Below are positions 41,001 to 53,560 of a DNA stretch of 64,000 nucleotides, piece after piece (within the stretch, counting starts at the first letter, position 1; each line of letters starts with the position of its first letter). Below the pieces are notes generated by a model that was given only the letters and a program-made list of their open reading frames with translations, was not told where the DNA came from and did no database searches. The DNA comes from Atopsyche davidsoni. Taxonomy: Eukaryota > Arthropoda > Insecta > Trichoptera > Hydrobiosidae. The stretch lies in NCBI GenBank assembly GCA_022113835.1, contig JAILWY010000029.1:3130001-3194000 (forward strand), in the 5' to 3' direction. A program made the position numbers and the translations under genes.

Positions 41001-42868
41001 ATGTTTATGCGAAGCTATTGACGTTGGTTGTATCATCTCTGCTGCAAGTAATTAAAATCAGATGTATCATGTTGGCTGCGTGCTCGAGAGGTGAGCCAGG
41101 TCAAATGTTTGATTTGTTTCTGCTCCGGCGCTGGCGACGCTTGCTCTAATGTGCGACTCCACGCGATTCGCCCACTTCGTCTATAAATCTCGAACAAGGT
41201 CTCCTCTGCATCACGTCCACGCGTCTGAATATCCGGCACATCTGACTTTGTGTTCTTTACGCTTTCATCTGATGCCACAACTAACTAATGCAGGTATTTT
41301 GTTCTTCAGGACAGCTTGAGAAGCAGAAGCTGGAGCAGACTTTAAGCTTTTCCGAGCCCGTGATCAACCCAAACCCTCGTTTTCTCCTTGTCGTTCATAT
41401 CACAATTTTGCATAGCAACAGACCGCTTAAGATGTGCCCATGGGTGTGTAACCTTACTTGTAATACGCGGTTAGTCATGGCATTGCGTGGCCTTGCTGAT
41501 CATCAACAACATTACACATGTGGAGTGAGACAGGCTGCGACCGCAGGATTCCCGAATCACTCTTGCAACAACACTGGATTAATCAACATCACCACCGCAG
41601 ATGACCGTAGACACTGTCCATGATGTAACGCTCGCGAAATAAACTAATCCTGGAAATTATTTCAGATCGTCGGCTTACGCAACCGTTTGCAATGAAAACA
41701 ATACACGGTTTTCTGGAAATTAGCATGAATTTAGTGTACTTGTGATGTCAGCTTCTATTTCAAGCGGTTTGCGTATCGATTCGTGTTTATTTACTCCGCA
41801 TTCTTGATATTTGTGGCTTTACTGAATTATATACACAGAAATACTCGAGTGGACTCTGCAATGCAATGACATTCGTATAAACTGTTTTGTTCTTTGGTTT
41901 AGATACCAGAGACATAAGTCATAAGTCTAAAATATATATATATATATATAGAAAGCATAACTGTAGCTTCACTTATTATAAATGCGAACGTCATCTTATG
42001 ATACAGCTACTCGCGTGGGTACTTCGAGGTACAGAAAGTCGCGGCACGCCACCGGGGGCAGGGCTCGCGATATAACCTGACCCGTCCGCCCACCAGCGCT
42101 GCTCATCCGCGCCTCCTCCGCTCTCGATCACCCGAAGGGGACCTGCTTCCGCGTGTCTCCACACGGAAAAAAAAAAACCTCTCTTAATTACCGGTGGCGT
42201 GCAATTCTCGGCTCCAGCCAAGTTGTGACGTCGTACAAATGTAAATCTTTAAGCTGCCTACACACGCTGCGGTACAATAGCACGTTCGGTTGGCGACAAT
42301 CTTGTTTGTGCATTCTCCGCCAGGAGCATGCGTCTAAACATGAGACGCCATTCTGCATAAAACGGCGGCTGCCTTTTATATTTTTGCAGTCGGCTTTGAG
42401 CGTACGGAAAGAGGCTTTTTCTTTATCTCTATTGGAGCCTTCATAGTTGCACAGCTAACTCTTCCGTTTGCTTGGTGAGATGGAGTGGACGGTCGGCGGA
42501 CCTGCTCCAGTTGCAGGCCCCTGGGCGTCCCAAGCCCCACTCAAACTGGTTTTATAAAATCACGCTCCAAGGACGGTCGCAAGCACGAGGCGGTGCTCGG
42601 TTTAATTTATAGTACTGCACGTTTCTTCTTTGGCGCTTTATACCGCGAGAATACTCAGAATATAATATGAGAACTCTTGACGATCAATCAGTGCGACACA
42701 TGTCCAATGAGTCTGAGAAGAGGCACCCGTTAAGAGAATAGCGTGCCTCGGGGCATGCAGTGCACTCGAACCGGTGCAGCGCATGCACGCCTCCGCCCAA
42801 ACGGCCACATTTTGCTGGTCGCAGACCAGTTTGCCTTGAAAAGCTTCTGACTGGAAACAAGTATGCGG
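41001..42868. other. Mixed intronic DNA without a gene
   Basis: A TA microsatellite lies at 41932-41950. GC-richer patches at about 42010-42140 and 42480-42600 have no recognisable protein. No repeat ends are identified with confidence. Confidence 0.35.
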
Positions 42869-43001
42869 CAGTGTTTTTCAACATGTGGGTCGCGACGCTT
42901 TACTCTGTAAATAAAAAATATACAATTCTTTGTAGGTCCTACACTACAATAAATAAATAATTTTATTAAGGCGTCGTGTTCAAAAAGGTTGAAAAACACT
43001 G
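42869..43001. mobile_element. 133 bp hAT-like MITE (CAGTGTTTTTCAAC type)
   Basis: The ends CAGTGTTTTTCAAC and GTTGAAAAACACTG are perfect 14 bp inverted repeats, a hallmark of one hAT group. The interior TTTGTAGGTCCTACA is shared with 55112-55286. The 8 bp flanks match poorly (4 of 8). Confidence 0.8.
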
Positions 43002-43051
43002 CTCTACGCCATTCATAAAGCGATCGGCACACGTAACCATTATATAATGTA

Positions 43052-45365
43052 CTAGCGGATACCCGGCGCGTTCTACTGCGCTAAATAAAGAAATAAAATA
43101 CTTTTTTTATTTGTTCGAAAAAAAAAAAAAGGAAATTTTGTTTATTTATTGACTTTTTATCTTAATGCTAGCGGACATATTGAGTTTTTTCGGTAGGTGT
43201 GTAAACATAAATTTTTTTTTTTGGCGTTCCAACTCTAAACGCAACATAACAGGAATTTTGCGAAAAACAGGAATTTTCTATGTTCAAACCAGCAATACTT
43301 AGCGATTGGCCATGAGCCTTGTTGATAGTTATTACAACAGCACAATTTAGGTGGATCTAAGTTGCGAATGAGCATCTATGGTGAACCAACTTTTAAAGTT
43401 AAGATGTGTGGTGACATTCCAGATGGTTCTAAAGAGTTAAAAAACTCTATTGGATTGTTCATGCAATTTTTCGCAAAATTATTGTGGCTGTGCTGCTCGT
43501 TATTCGGCTTTTTTTTCAGTAAAATAAACACGTTGTTCGTTTTCTAAATGAACAGCAAGATGTTGAAAAGTTGGGTATCATTCGTGAATACTGAAACCAG
43601 GAATTTCATATTTTTTCAATTTCATTCGTGAATACCAGACCAGGAATCAATGTCAATATCAACGTTTCTTATTTTAATGGTGGTGGTGAATCCTCCATCT
43701 TCTGGCTTTCGTCGTCTGTATTTCGGATATCCATCCTCACCAGGAATTATATCTCCGAATGTTTTCCAAATGCTTGGACAACGCTGTGTTGTCAGAAACG
43801 TAGCTTGTAAGCGGTTCTGGCGGGTCAACCAGCGTTGACAACTTGACTTTTCCGTTTGAACAACACATACCGGGTGATTCCTTTTGAAATTAATGCTAGC
43901 GGATAAACAATGTATTGAGTTTTTTCGGTAGGTGTGTAAACAAAGATTTTTTCATTAACTACGTGGCGATAGTTTTTTAACAGCAAGTCTTGTTCCGTTG
44001 CACAATTTAGGTGGATCTAAGTTGCGAATGAGCATCTATGGTGAACCAACTTTTAAAGTTAAGATGTGTGGTGACATTCCAGATGGTTCCAAAGAGTTAA
44101 AAATCTCTATTGGATAGTTGACTCTATTTTGGAACTTCATTATGCAGCAATGTTTTCGCAAAATTATTGTAGATGTGCTCCTCGTTCTTCGACATTTTTT
44201 TTCAGTAAAATAAACACGTTGACCGTTTTCTAAATGAACAGCAAGATTGGATTGAACAGTTGGATATCGTTCGTGAATACTGAAACCAAGAATTCTCCAG
44301 ACAGCTTCATTACTGCGACCCATCTGAAATTGAGTGATTTCATAGTTTCGATTTGAAAGCTCAAACACTGCCATATCACTGCCTTTGTTAACATATTTTC
44401 ATATGTCCTTGCATATGAATTTCACGGAGTTGCAGTGTTCCACATTGATATATGATTGAAATGTTTTTTACAGTATTGGACTGTATGGAACAATCCATAT
44501 GTTATCAATGTCAATATCGACGTTTCTTAATTTAATGGTGGTGGTGTATCCTCCATCTTCTGGCTTTCGTAGACCAGTTTGAGTTTCATCGATCAAATCG
44601 CGTGGATATCTTTTCGTGCATTTGCCGTCTTTTATGCAAGGCGAATTCATATGCAACACTCCGCATGGGCCGTGATGTTCTTACAAACAACGTCAAAAAG
44701 TATCAGATCTTCACGTTGATTCGGGTGTTCACAGCAGATATAAGATCGATGTCGATTTGAGTTGGAATAATTTTTTCAATAGACGAAACTTGTAATACGA
44801 ATATTTTCGTATAATAATTTTTTTCCCATATATAAACAGACAAACTCATTATGATAAAACACGTTGTGAATGACAGATAGTGATTTTGTTTTGAAAGTCC
44901 GTACGATCTGTCCGCGCGATCTTCACAATGTTCTTTTTTCAATTTTTTGCGAGGAACGATGTCCACTTTACAGATGTTGAAAATTTTTGTATGGAAAATA
45001 TCAAAAATCGACCTAATTCTGTTCCGTAAGTTCGGCAGCCTGTAACGGCAAGTTCATTCTAATATTTACAAACATCAATATCAGTATTTCTCGATTGGTA
45101 GCCATGCAGGCAGCCAGCTTCAAGGCATTTTCGCGTATATGCAATACGCGAAAATGGCAGTTCCTTTTATGAATTGGAAACTTTTGTATGGGATTTTTCT
45201 TAATTGAATAAACCAAATTTGATAATCAATTTTTATAATTTTAGTGGTCTTGATTACTTTCGGTATTTTTGGCTTTCAAATAAACACGGTGTGGGGGTCG
45301 TCGGTCGTACGGTTTCAGAGCCTATAGCGGACTAACAAACATTTTTAGTGTTTTATATATATAGA
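43052..45365 (-). mobile_element. Helitron relic with both termini
   Basis: On the minus strand the element starts TCTATATATATAAAACACTA at 45365 and ends in CTAG at 43055-43052, just after a GC-rich hairpin (GCGCAGTAGAACGCGCC). It sits between A and T, the Helitron target. Minus-strand fragments match the Helitron replication-helicase protein: GKCTKRYPRDLIDETQTG and RKPEDGGYTTTIKLRNVDID at about 44468-44640, SNEAVWRILGFSIHERYPTV at about 44240-44330, and GEDGYPKYRRRKPEDGG at about 43680-43750. Stops, shifts and an internal duplication destroy the ORF. A full Helitron is usually several kb longer, so most of the helicase is missing. Confidence 0.85.
43165..44230. repeat. Internal direct duplication within the Helitron
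   Basis: Blocks in 43165-43510 recur at 43893-44225 in the same order: GAGTTTTTTCGGTAGGTGTG, GCACAATTTAGGTGGATCTA and AAGATGTGTGGTGACATTCC. A further block at 43647-43710 recurs at 44510-44570. Offsets are about 670-860 bases. Confidence 0.8.
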
Positions 45366-46160
45366 TTAATAGTGTGTTTTTTTTTTTATTTATTCCATTG
45401 ATTATTTTTTTTTGCTCGACTTGATACAGTAGCGAAGAGTGGAGTGTTTGCCATTTATTATTAATATATTAAGGTCTCTTTTTTTTGTTTTGGATTTCTT
45501 CTTCTTCGGGTGCCTCATCATCATCTCATCTCATCTGATCATCATCTCACTGAAGCTGCGGCTCGCTTTCAAGCGTTTTTGATACACGAAAATATTATTT
45601 AGTCTCTTTTATCAGTTTATAAATAGCGATATGCACGGGTCAGCTGATTGATAGCTCTGGCGAGGTGACGCCGTGAAATCTGAACCATACTATGGCAATC
45701 GTACGAATAATCTCATACAGCATGGCGATATGCCCATGGTAAATAGTAAAGGTGATTTAAACCGAACCTTAGCTATCCGTCCATCCAGCAAAGCCTCATA
45801 AAATATTTATTGCTAATATTTTGAATCACGAATCGTATGCATCGTGTCCACGAATACAGAAACTGCTTGTGTTGTTTCAAGTTCCAAGAAGGACTCGTGT
45901 TTCTGTTTGAATCTTATTTTTTTTCCGATCGGAGCATCTGTTCCTTGTGCACTTCCTGTCGATCCCCCGGGCCTTATCTGCCACCAGCATCCGGTTCCTG
46001 AGACGAGAGAGGCATCTCAATTATACACCTCAGCCTCGACAGCAGAACGTCGCACCTGCGTCTTCAACACAGACGTGTCGCTGTTTTTTTTAATATATAC
46101 GATACGAGGTTTTCAGATTCGGGTGTATCCAAGGATTTTATGGTGTATCAAATCCTTGAA
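45366..46160. other. Intronic DNA without a gene
   Basis: It has a CATCATCTCATCT-type simple repeat near 45510-45550. A 159-codon plus-strand frame (45844-46323) overlaps a LINE fragment on its right and shows no domain; it is not called. Confidence 0.35.
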
Positions 46161-46169
46161 GGTCCTCAT

Positions 46170-46300
46170 CATCGATTTTTCCTTGGACAATCAGCTGTTG
46201 GATGCCATATTCACTGCTACAAAAAAATGTGCCCAAAACCTTTCGCTTCTTCGCCAACGTCAGGACGTCAAGCTTCGGAGAACTGAGACGACATCAATAA
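46170..46300 (-). mobile_element. RTE-like LINE fragment
   Basis: It shares TCGATTTTTCCTTGGACAAT then CAGCTG and CTTCGCCAACGTCAGGA with the 48196-48500 fragment, and AACTGAGACGACAT at its end. Dead copy. Confidence 0.6.
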
Positions 46301-46825
46301 TTTATCCCCATGACAAAATCTGAAGCTGAGCATTTTAACCTTCCGAGTACATTTTCAGAAGATTATCATATTCTTTATGATAGGTCTGTTAGTATCTGTC
46401 AAGCTTGGTTTCTAATTTATATCGCAGAGCAATTAAGCGACAGGCGTGGGGGCCAGTTCGCGTCTCCATTCGTAATAGCTCCAATTGCCTTCCTTGGAGA
46501 CGTCGTGTCGTCATCCTTATTCCCGGAGAGGTCGCTTGATGCTGGAAATTTCAGTGCCACTCAACCAATCACGACATTGCCCTTAAAGGGGTACTTCGAT
46601 TATTTTTTGCCGTACCGATCCACGAAAGACTTGATTGATTTGTTATACGCTATAAGTGTCTCTCCTCAGGAGAGACAGGTGAGGAGATTGGTGACCATTT
46701 CACTCGTGGTTTTATTATGGAGAATAGCATAGTCCCCGGGTTTTATATTCGAAGAAATACTGCTGCTCAAAAGCATTATTATGTAATCATTTTTTTTACA
46801 AGTAGCACATCTATAAGGCACTTCC

Positions 46826-47640
46826 AGAACACATCCCTCAACAATCATTCCAAGTCCACTGCTCCATTACCGATCTTCACACACGCTCAGGGCACAGAAT
46901 GGCAGACATGCACAAATATGATTAAATCATGTTTTCTGGAGAACGAAAAAAATATTTATTATATAATAATAATTGGCTTGTTGGCTCACGTAAAAATAAT
47001 TAAATGCATTATTATTTTAATTTTAAAATGAATGTTATACGATAGTATATTTTTTTGGGTGACCACCCTCTTAAGTGGATTGGTTTTTTCGTCGAATGAC
47101 CTTTTCTCTCCGGGCCTGCAATGACCTCTTTACCTATGTATAGGTACCTGTAATTATCGCAGATGACAAGGGACCTCGCGCGTATTAAAATTAAGAGGCG
47201 GGTCTTCGAATCGCCTTTACTCTTTTAAGCGTTAGACACGCACGAGTGAAAAAAAATCTGATTCATTTCAAAAGAGCGTATTTAACAATAATTACCAGTA
47301 GATTTAGTTATGACCAATGCCTTCGGTCATTTTTATCAGTATTTTTTTTAATTTATCGTGAAAATAATTGCGTCATAAACCACGCCATTTATTGTTCAAA
47401 TAAGTAATGAAAAACTCGGATAAATTGCTCAGCAAAGCACCTTGAAAGTAGACATATGCTATTGCTTACCTGATTGTTTGTTTCGGTTGGGTTAGATGCT
47501 CCCCGCTCTTCCCGTTTTGTTCCTTGTGCATGGCTGCCACTCTGTGCCCTGAGCGTGCGTAAAGGATCGGTAATGGAGTAGTATGATTGTGAAGGAATGT
47601 ATTCTGGAAGTACACGGTTTCTGCTATTGTTTCTGCAGCC
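46826..47640. repeat. Two copies of the unnamed dispersed repeat
   Basis: A partial copy at 46826-46915 (CATTCCAAGTCCACTGCTCC, then CACGCTCAGGGCACAGAATG) and the fullest copy seen at 47404-47640, opposite orientation. Between them is AT-rich DNA without genes. Confidence 0.65.
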
Positions 47641-48000
47641 ATCTAAATGCCAGAGTTTTATAAGAAAAGGATTGTATAATCTTCTTCATCATCAAGTGCC
47701 TTTCCTCAGAGGAGGTTGGCGACAATTTCACTGAGCATATAATAAGTCTGCGTATTGCTGCTGCCCTATAGCATTATTATATAATCCCTTTGGCGTTTAG
47801 ATCTGACACTCCTTATGCAGCAAGCTACAAAAACAATAAGCAGATAGCAATCTCCAAAATCATTCCAAGTCTGAGGAGAGGCACCTGAACAAGAAGAAGG
47901 CCAGTGAAGAATACCCGCATTGCTTAATCGATTGTGATTTTGGTCTGGTGTGAATGCACAACATCTGTGTGTGTGTTTTAATCGAGTGTGGTTTTGGTCA

Positions 48001-48022
48001 GGTTAGGTTAGGTTAGGTTAGG
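48001..48022. repeat. Short TTAGG-type tandem repeat
   Basis: Four uninterrupted copies of GGTTA plus GG. TTAGG is the usual insect telomere unit, but such a short tract can also arise by chance or slippage. Confidence 0.8.
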
Positions 48023-48195
48023 CGTGTATCGCTAAATCTCGCTCGCCCGCGTGTCCTTGCCTCTTTCTCGACACTTCCCAAAAAGGAAGAATCACATGCT
48101 GATTTGGAGCGAGGCGACCCGCGGCGGCGGCCATTGTCCTCGCGGGTTTTCATCTGCGCTTTACTTCACAAAAAAACGTACTCAGACCCGCAGCC

Positions 48196-48560
48196 ATACT
48201 GCCTTCTTCTTCTGGTGCCTCTCCTCATAGGAGGTTGGAGACCATTTCATCGAACATATCTCTATCCAGGGCCAGTCTCACTAATTCGGTCGTACTTCTA
48301 CCTTTCCCTGCCACTTTTTACTTTCGATTTTTCCTTGGACAATCAGCTGGAGGATGCTACATGCTAAAACCTTCCGCTTCTTCACCAACGTCAGGAGTTC
48401 TCATTCTGTGATTTTCCTATATTAATTCTTCGCATAGTGTCCAAGCCTCAACTCCATAAACGAGAACTGAGACGACATAGCACTTGTTGAATCTCCAGTT
48501 ATATCTTGCGTGCTGTTTCAATCCTCAGGATCTCAGATCTCTTCCCAAATATTTGCTTTG
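48196..48560 (-). mobile_element. RTE-like LINE fragment
   Basis: On the minus strand it carries AACTGGAGATTCAACAAGTG, CTATGTCGTCTCAGTTCTCG and TTTATGGAGTTGAGGC, the counterpart of 31330-31395, followed by the tail ending GGCACCAGAAGAAGAAG. Confidence 0.7.
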
Positions 48561-49720
48561 TTGGCAATGTACAGCGTTTTTTTTATTCCTCTTTCTGTGG
48601 GGTCTACACCTGAGCGTAGTTTTTTTTAAGAGGATTGTACGCAGCGCTGGTAGGAATTAGAAGTGGCCCCAAACACGTAGGAGTAACGAGGCAATTCGTA
48701 GTCACTCCACGTGGACCGGCAGGCCAGCAGGCGTCAAAACCGATGGCACTCTCGGTGGGCGAATGGGCCAAGTCAGCCAACGCCAGTGAATGGGTTAAGA
48801 CAGGGGTATAATAAAAAAGGGTGTTTTTCACATATTTACGTCGAAGTCGATAGTCGATAGACGATAGTCGAAGCTGCTATTATTATATATAAAAAAACCC
48901 CCTAGGCAAGCCAGACCAAGCGCGGCGACGAGTAGCGCAACTATCTCGAAGTCGCCTTACTCACCCACCGGAAATAGCTCGCGCCTGCTGCCAGCCAGCA
49001 TGAGGAGCAGACTCTAATCTCTGTGTTGTTTTTCTATGTATTTATATTATAACTTGTCGTTAATTGTTCCAATACGCCTCCCAGCGTCCCGTGGCCTTTT
49101 GACTCACCGTTTGGCCCCAAACTTGAAAGCTTAATATTTTACTGCCTCTGATTCCTCCCGATATATATATTCTGGTATCCCAGAACACTTATCGATACTA
49201 ATGTAACAAATGCTTTGAAAAGCGGAAGCGCTCTCCGATATTACCGACTGTAAGCTTGCTTTTTATACGAGCACACGGTCAAAGTACGTGGGATGACTTG
49301 CCGCAGAAGGCATGAGCACATCGACTTAGCGGGTACGTGCCTGACTATAATACTACTGATTCATGTACTTGGGGTACATGACGATGTCACGTTTTTACAT
49401 AACGGTGGTCACTCACATCACCGATCTATTACTCATAATATTGAGTATGTTTATGTTTAATCTAGCGCTTTCGGAAAGCATGAAGGCAAAACTCCCAACC
49501 CTTGAATACTCTAAATTGATATGCGAGCGAATATCCTATATATCATATTTTTAATACTACACGATGCGAAGAGTACAAACGTAACATTAATATAAGAATC
49601 TATATACCGAGACAATCTAAATATTGCTTGTACGAATTCCAGTATAATTAATTGTACTTGCTTCGTAATATTTACGGTGATTATATATTCTGTACTTAAA
49701 TAGCTTATTTTTTGTTTCAG
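48561..49720. other. End of the long repeat-rich region
   Basis: No gene is recognised. The last bases before 49721 form a polypyrimidine tract and CAG acceptor (TTTTTTGTTTCAG) for the first coding exon of the following gene. Confidence 0.5.
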
Positions 49721-49765
49721 AATTAATAATTCCAAGTTGATAGCGGCACACACAAAGACGGCAAG

Positions 49766-52700
49766 ATGACGCAGAAGTCCTACTCCAAGCAGAGTGAATA
49801 CCGGACTTACTCTACCAAAGGAACATACGATGACGGAGACTTTGGTACAAATAATTTTATTATTATTATTTATTATCTAGAACATAAAAAAAACTACACA
49901 AACATGCACTCATCAATATTCCCATACAATTTATATTTTCGACGGGAGAAAAAAGAGGCTACGCCTAAAATCTTAGAGTCCCGGAACGTTCAGAATAGGT
50001 TCGTAGAGTATTTATGCACAATAATAATGCTCGCAGCACTTTTCTGCTCTACACAACCGGACAACTGGAAGCGTTATGTATTCTGTGGACATATACGTAT
50101 GAAGATTTTATTTATTGTCTTTTAATTTTCAAGAATCAATGAAAGCCGAGTTGCTGCCCAGCAAATATGGCAGTCTTATACAACCCGGAAACGGAGCACC
50201 ACGTAAGTTTAATATTTATTTCAATATATATATTATTATTCTTTAAATCATCGTCTATTGAAGAATATTAATTAACTGTATAATTGAACAAAATCTCGTC
50301 ATGTAAGAATGAAGTCAATTTATTTAAATGTTCACATATTTTGACATTGACTACGAGAGAATCTCAATATAAACAAAATTCATATGTAGATATTGAAAAA
50401 TTTACCGGTGCAACAAGTCTAATGATTTTTTTTCCTTTTATATTTTAGCCGGAAATAAGGAATTCTATTACGAATACAAGGAAGAGAAGAATCCAGCGGG
50501 AACGTATGACAAAAAAGATCTGCGGACCGTTGAGGTAAGAGATTCCTACGATTGTTAAAATAAATTAAATTCTTTGTATTAAATGTAGTACTTGTAACGT
50601 CTTCAACGTGTAGCGGTGACGCTGACATTTCTTTGAAGACACCTCCAGTCATCTTATGAATTTTTCACGACGACTAATGATTTCCAGCAATACGACTTCA
50701 CAACGACTAACGGAGGAAGTCGGTACGTGGACAGCGGCCGCCCCGCCATCATGAACAGCCCGCAGCGAGTGGTCACCACTAACACCACTACCGTGGCTAA
50801 CCGTGGGGACCTGTCCCATAACATCGAGGAGCTAGACTCGCTGCTGGATGACCTGCAGCGCGACCAGGAGAGGAAGCTTTACAAGAGTAAGTCTTGATGC
50901 ATTCTAACCTTACAAAAATTACTCTGCCAATCTCCGAGTCTAAGAATACTGCATTATCTTTCCGGTGTGAATCTGGAAAGTCCATGATGTGTAATCATAG
51001 TCACAGCTGCATTGCTGCGTGTAACATATCAACAAATTTTATTTTGTTGACCACCAGAAAACTGTACTGGAGACCTTTCTTTATTAGAACGAATACACTA
51101 ATGCCTCACACATGGTACGGGCGATAAATGTAAACTTTCTTCCTGCAATTATCACTGATTTGTAAATTTACTTTGCAGGTGGATACACATCGGACACGAT
51201 GGAGAGTTCATCGTTTGATTATAGAAACACGTAAGGAATTATTTATTTATTTATTGTCATACAAATCCTGGAAATGTTTAAATCGATTTCTCACTTGTAA
51301 AAATAGATGAGTAACATGTCGCATCTGAATTGATATGCTAAGATTTATTTAATTACAGAAGTACTCCAGTGAAGTCTCCTGGGTATAGCTCCCTGAGCAA
51401 AGTGGAAAGAGACACTGAGTGGCTGCCGAGCCCCCAGCCGGCCACCGTTTCCAGGGAGATCAACAGGGAAGTCATCCGCAACCAGGTCACAGGTACGCCA
51501 CTAACTATAACAGCCCATATCTAATTAACTTGAAGCAGTGCTGGATAATATACAAGCCGGTGCTGATCATCTTCACTGCTTTTGTATAGAATATTTTAAT
51601 AAACGTTTGCATGTTTTGTTTAAGAATCTCGCATGGTGCCTACGCCGGCCACGCAGAGCGTGCCGCCTGTGGTCTGCGCCAATTGCCACAACCACAACAC
51701 CACCTCCAGTGTTCAGGTAACCACTCTCTCCTTTGTAAAATACAAAATAGTCGATGCTTGGCAATTTGTATATTGCTAGTTAATTTAAATGTTCAATAAT
51801 TTTAATAATCTGATGGCATATTTTTATTTCAGCAGGTGTCAGGCACGCCCATGAACAAAGTCACAACCACGGTGAAGACGTACACGTACGAGGTCCCCGC
51901 TGATACAGACCCCTCCACCTTGGCGCTGCCGCACACAGTGGGGGGCTCCCCTCCCGCTATCACGGAGAAGTTCACCGACCGCAACTATGTCACCGAGAAC
52001 CAGGAGCACCGCACCTACGTCAACACGCACTTCGACTCCTCTACCCCCGCTGGATAGTTAGTCACTTTTACTTTGCATGGCGTAGTATTGTTACATGTCA
52101 CTTTGTGATATTAAATTTAAACATCGCATGACCTTGAACAACATATATGTGTCTAGACTTGTTTTAAAATTTAATGCTCTAAAATTTCCAGTAATAAACC
52201 GCCAGCGCCTCTGCCCGCACCTTCCCCGGTGAACAACTGCCAGTACTGCAGCCACTGCAACTCCTGCATCACCACCAAGACCACCACGGTCAACAACAAC
52301 GTGCCACCTTCACCACTGCCCGTGCGCCGCGAGAACAACACCACCGTCACTACCCACACACACTACTCTGGCCGCCCCGGGCAGCCGCAGTCCCCTCCGC
52401 ATGGCCAGGGGTACCCACCCAACCAGGGTTACCCGCCTAACCAGGGGTACCCGCCCAACCAGGGGGGCCCGCCTGTAAGTATATTCTTCACCGTATCATC
52501 GGCTCCTGAATGCAGCTCAAAACTTGAGCGAGCAGTTTTATTCATGGAATATTAAATATAATCACAAATGTAATATGGTTTTGTTTGGTATGAATTGAAA
52601 TAATTTAATTTGGAGAATAACTTGGACCGGGTGGACTGTTGCAGGGCTCCACTGTATACAAATACACCACCACCAACTACTCCACTTACAACCAGACGGA

Positions 52701-53560
52701 TGGCAGCCCCGGAGGCCCGCACGGCACACCCCCCTTCCCCAGTAGTGGCAGGCCTAGCCCCTTCCCGCGCCCCGAAAGCCCCGCGCCGCGCAACCAGGAG
52801 CCACCCAAGCACCTCAACGAGCTACTCGCCGACTTCCCAGGACACGAGGTAAAACCTGCACCAATTCCGTTCTTTGCTTTATTTCCGGTCATTCTTGGTG
52901 TGCTTCAAATAGTGAAAAATATAGTTGGTTTAAAAAATAATTAATTTGGTTTTTAGAACTATCCTCCAGAAGACGAGGGTATGCGTCGGCGACCAAACCC
53001 TGCTCGAGGCCCCGGGGGTGCCACCAACGCTCAGATGAACGTAAAGGAGACCGTCTCCATGCAGCATCAAGGAAATAAGGCGCAGGAACAGGTACTGACT
53101 ACTAGGACTTTTTGGTGGGGACTATTATTATTCTATCTTGATATTGACCAAACCAAATAGACCATATTAAGATATGTAAAAACATCTAACTCGTATGCAC
53201 TGTTTTCAGTTGGCGTCTGCAATACCGAGTCGTAATGTAGCCGGGCCTGCCGTGTACTATCCTCCCGGACACGAGATGTTTGCGCGAAAGGACGAGTCAG
53301 CCGCGTACCAGCAGGCTGGGGTAACTGTTTAGTTTAACCACTCGATAATATTAGAATTGATCATGAAAACAATCTGCAGAGAACAAAATATATTTATATT
53401 TTGAATGAATTTGTTTTTTTTTCAGGGCGGCCAAATGAAAGCCAAGGGTAAATATATGTACGAGGCAGAGTCCAGCAGCAAGTCCAAGTCTTCCTCGGGT
53501 GCGGCCGTCGTCCCTGTCTGCCTCCCTCTGTGCTGCGCTATGCCCTGCGTCATTCTCTAA
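49766..53560 (+). CDS. LD-motif protein with CxxC clusters and a CaaX-like C-terminus, 13 exons
   Basis: Coding exons 49766-49844, 50134-50202, 50449-50534, 50688-50886, 51179-51230, 51359-51492, 51625-51716, 51833-52056, 52192-52474, 52645-52848, 52957-53091, 53210-53320 and 53426-53560 join in phase to 600 residues. Residues 127-134 read LDSLLDDL, matching the paxillin LD motif (LDxLLxxL) that docks on FAK- or vinculin-type helical domains. CANC (224-227) and C-x2-C-x2-C-x2-C (328-337) are possible metal or palmitate sites. GYPPNQ is repeated three times near residue 395. The end, CLPLCCAMPCVIL, fits a CaaX box (Cys597-Val-Ile-Leu) with nearby Cys for acylation. There are no LIM domains, so it is not paxillin. 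A membrane-attached cytoskeletal or muscle adaptor is my inference. The orthologue was not recognised. The first exon begins at 49721 with 45 untranslated bases. Confidence 0.93.

Noticed and set aside
45844..46323. 159-codon plus-strand frame
   Set aside because: Its right part is the antisense of an RTE-like LINE fragment and the rest lacks any recognisable feature.
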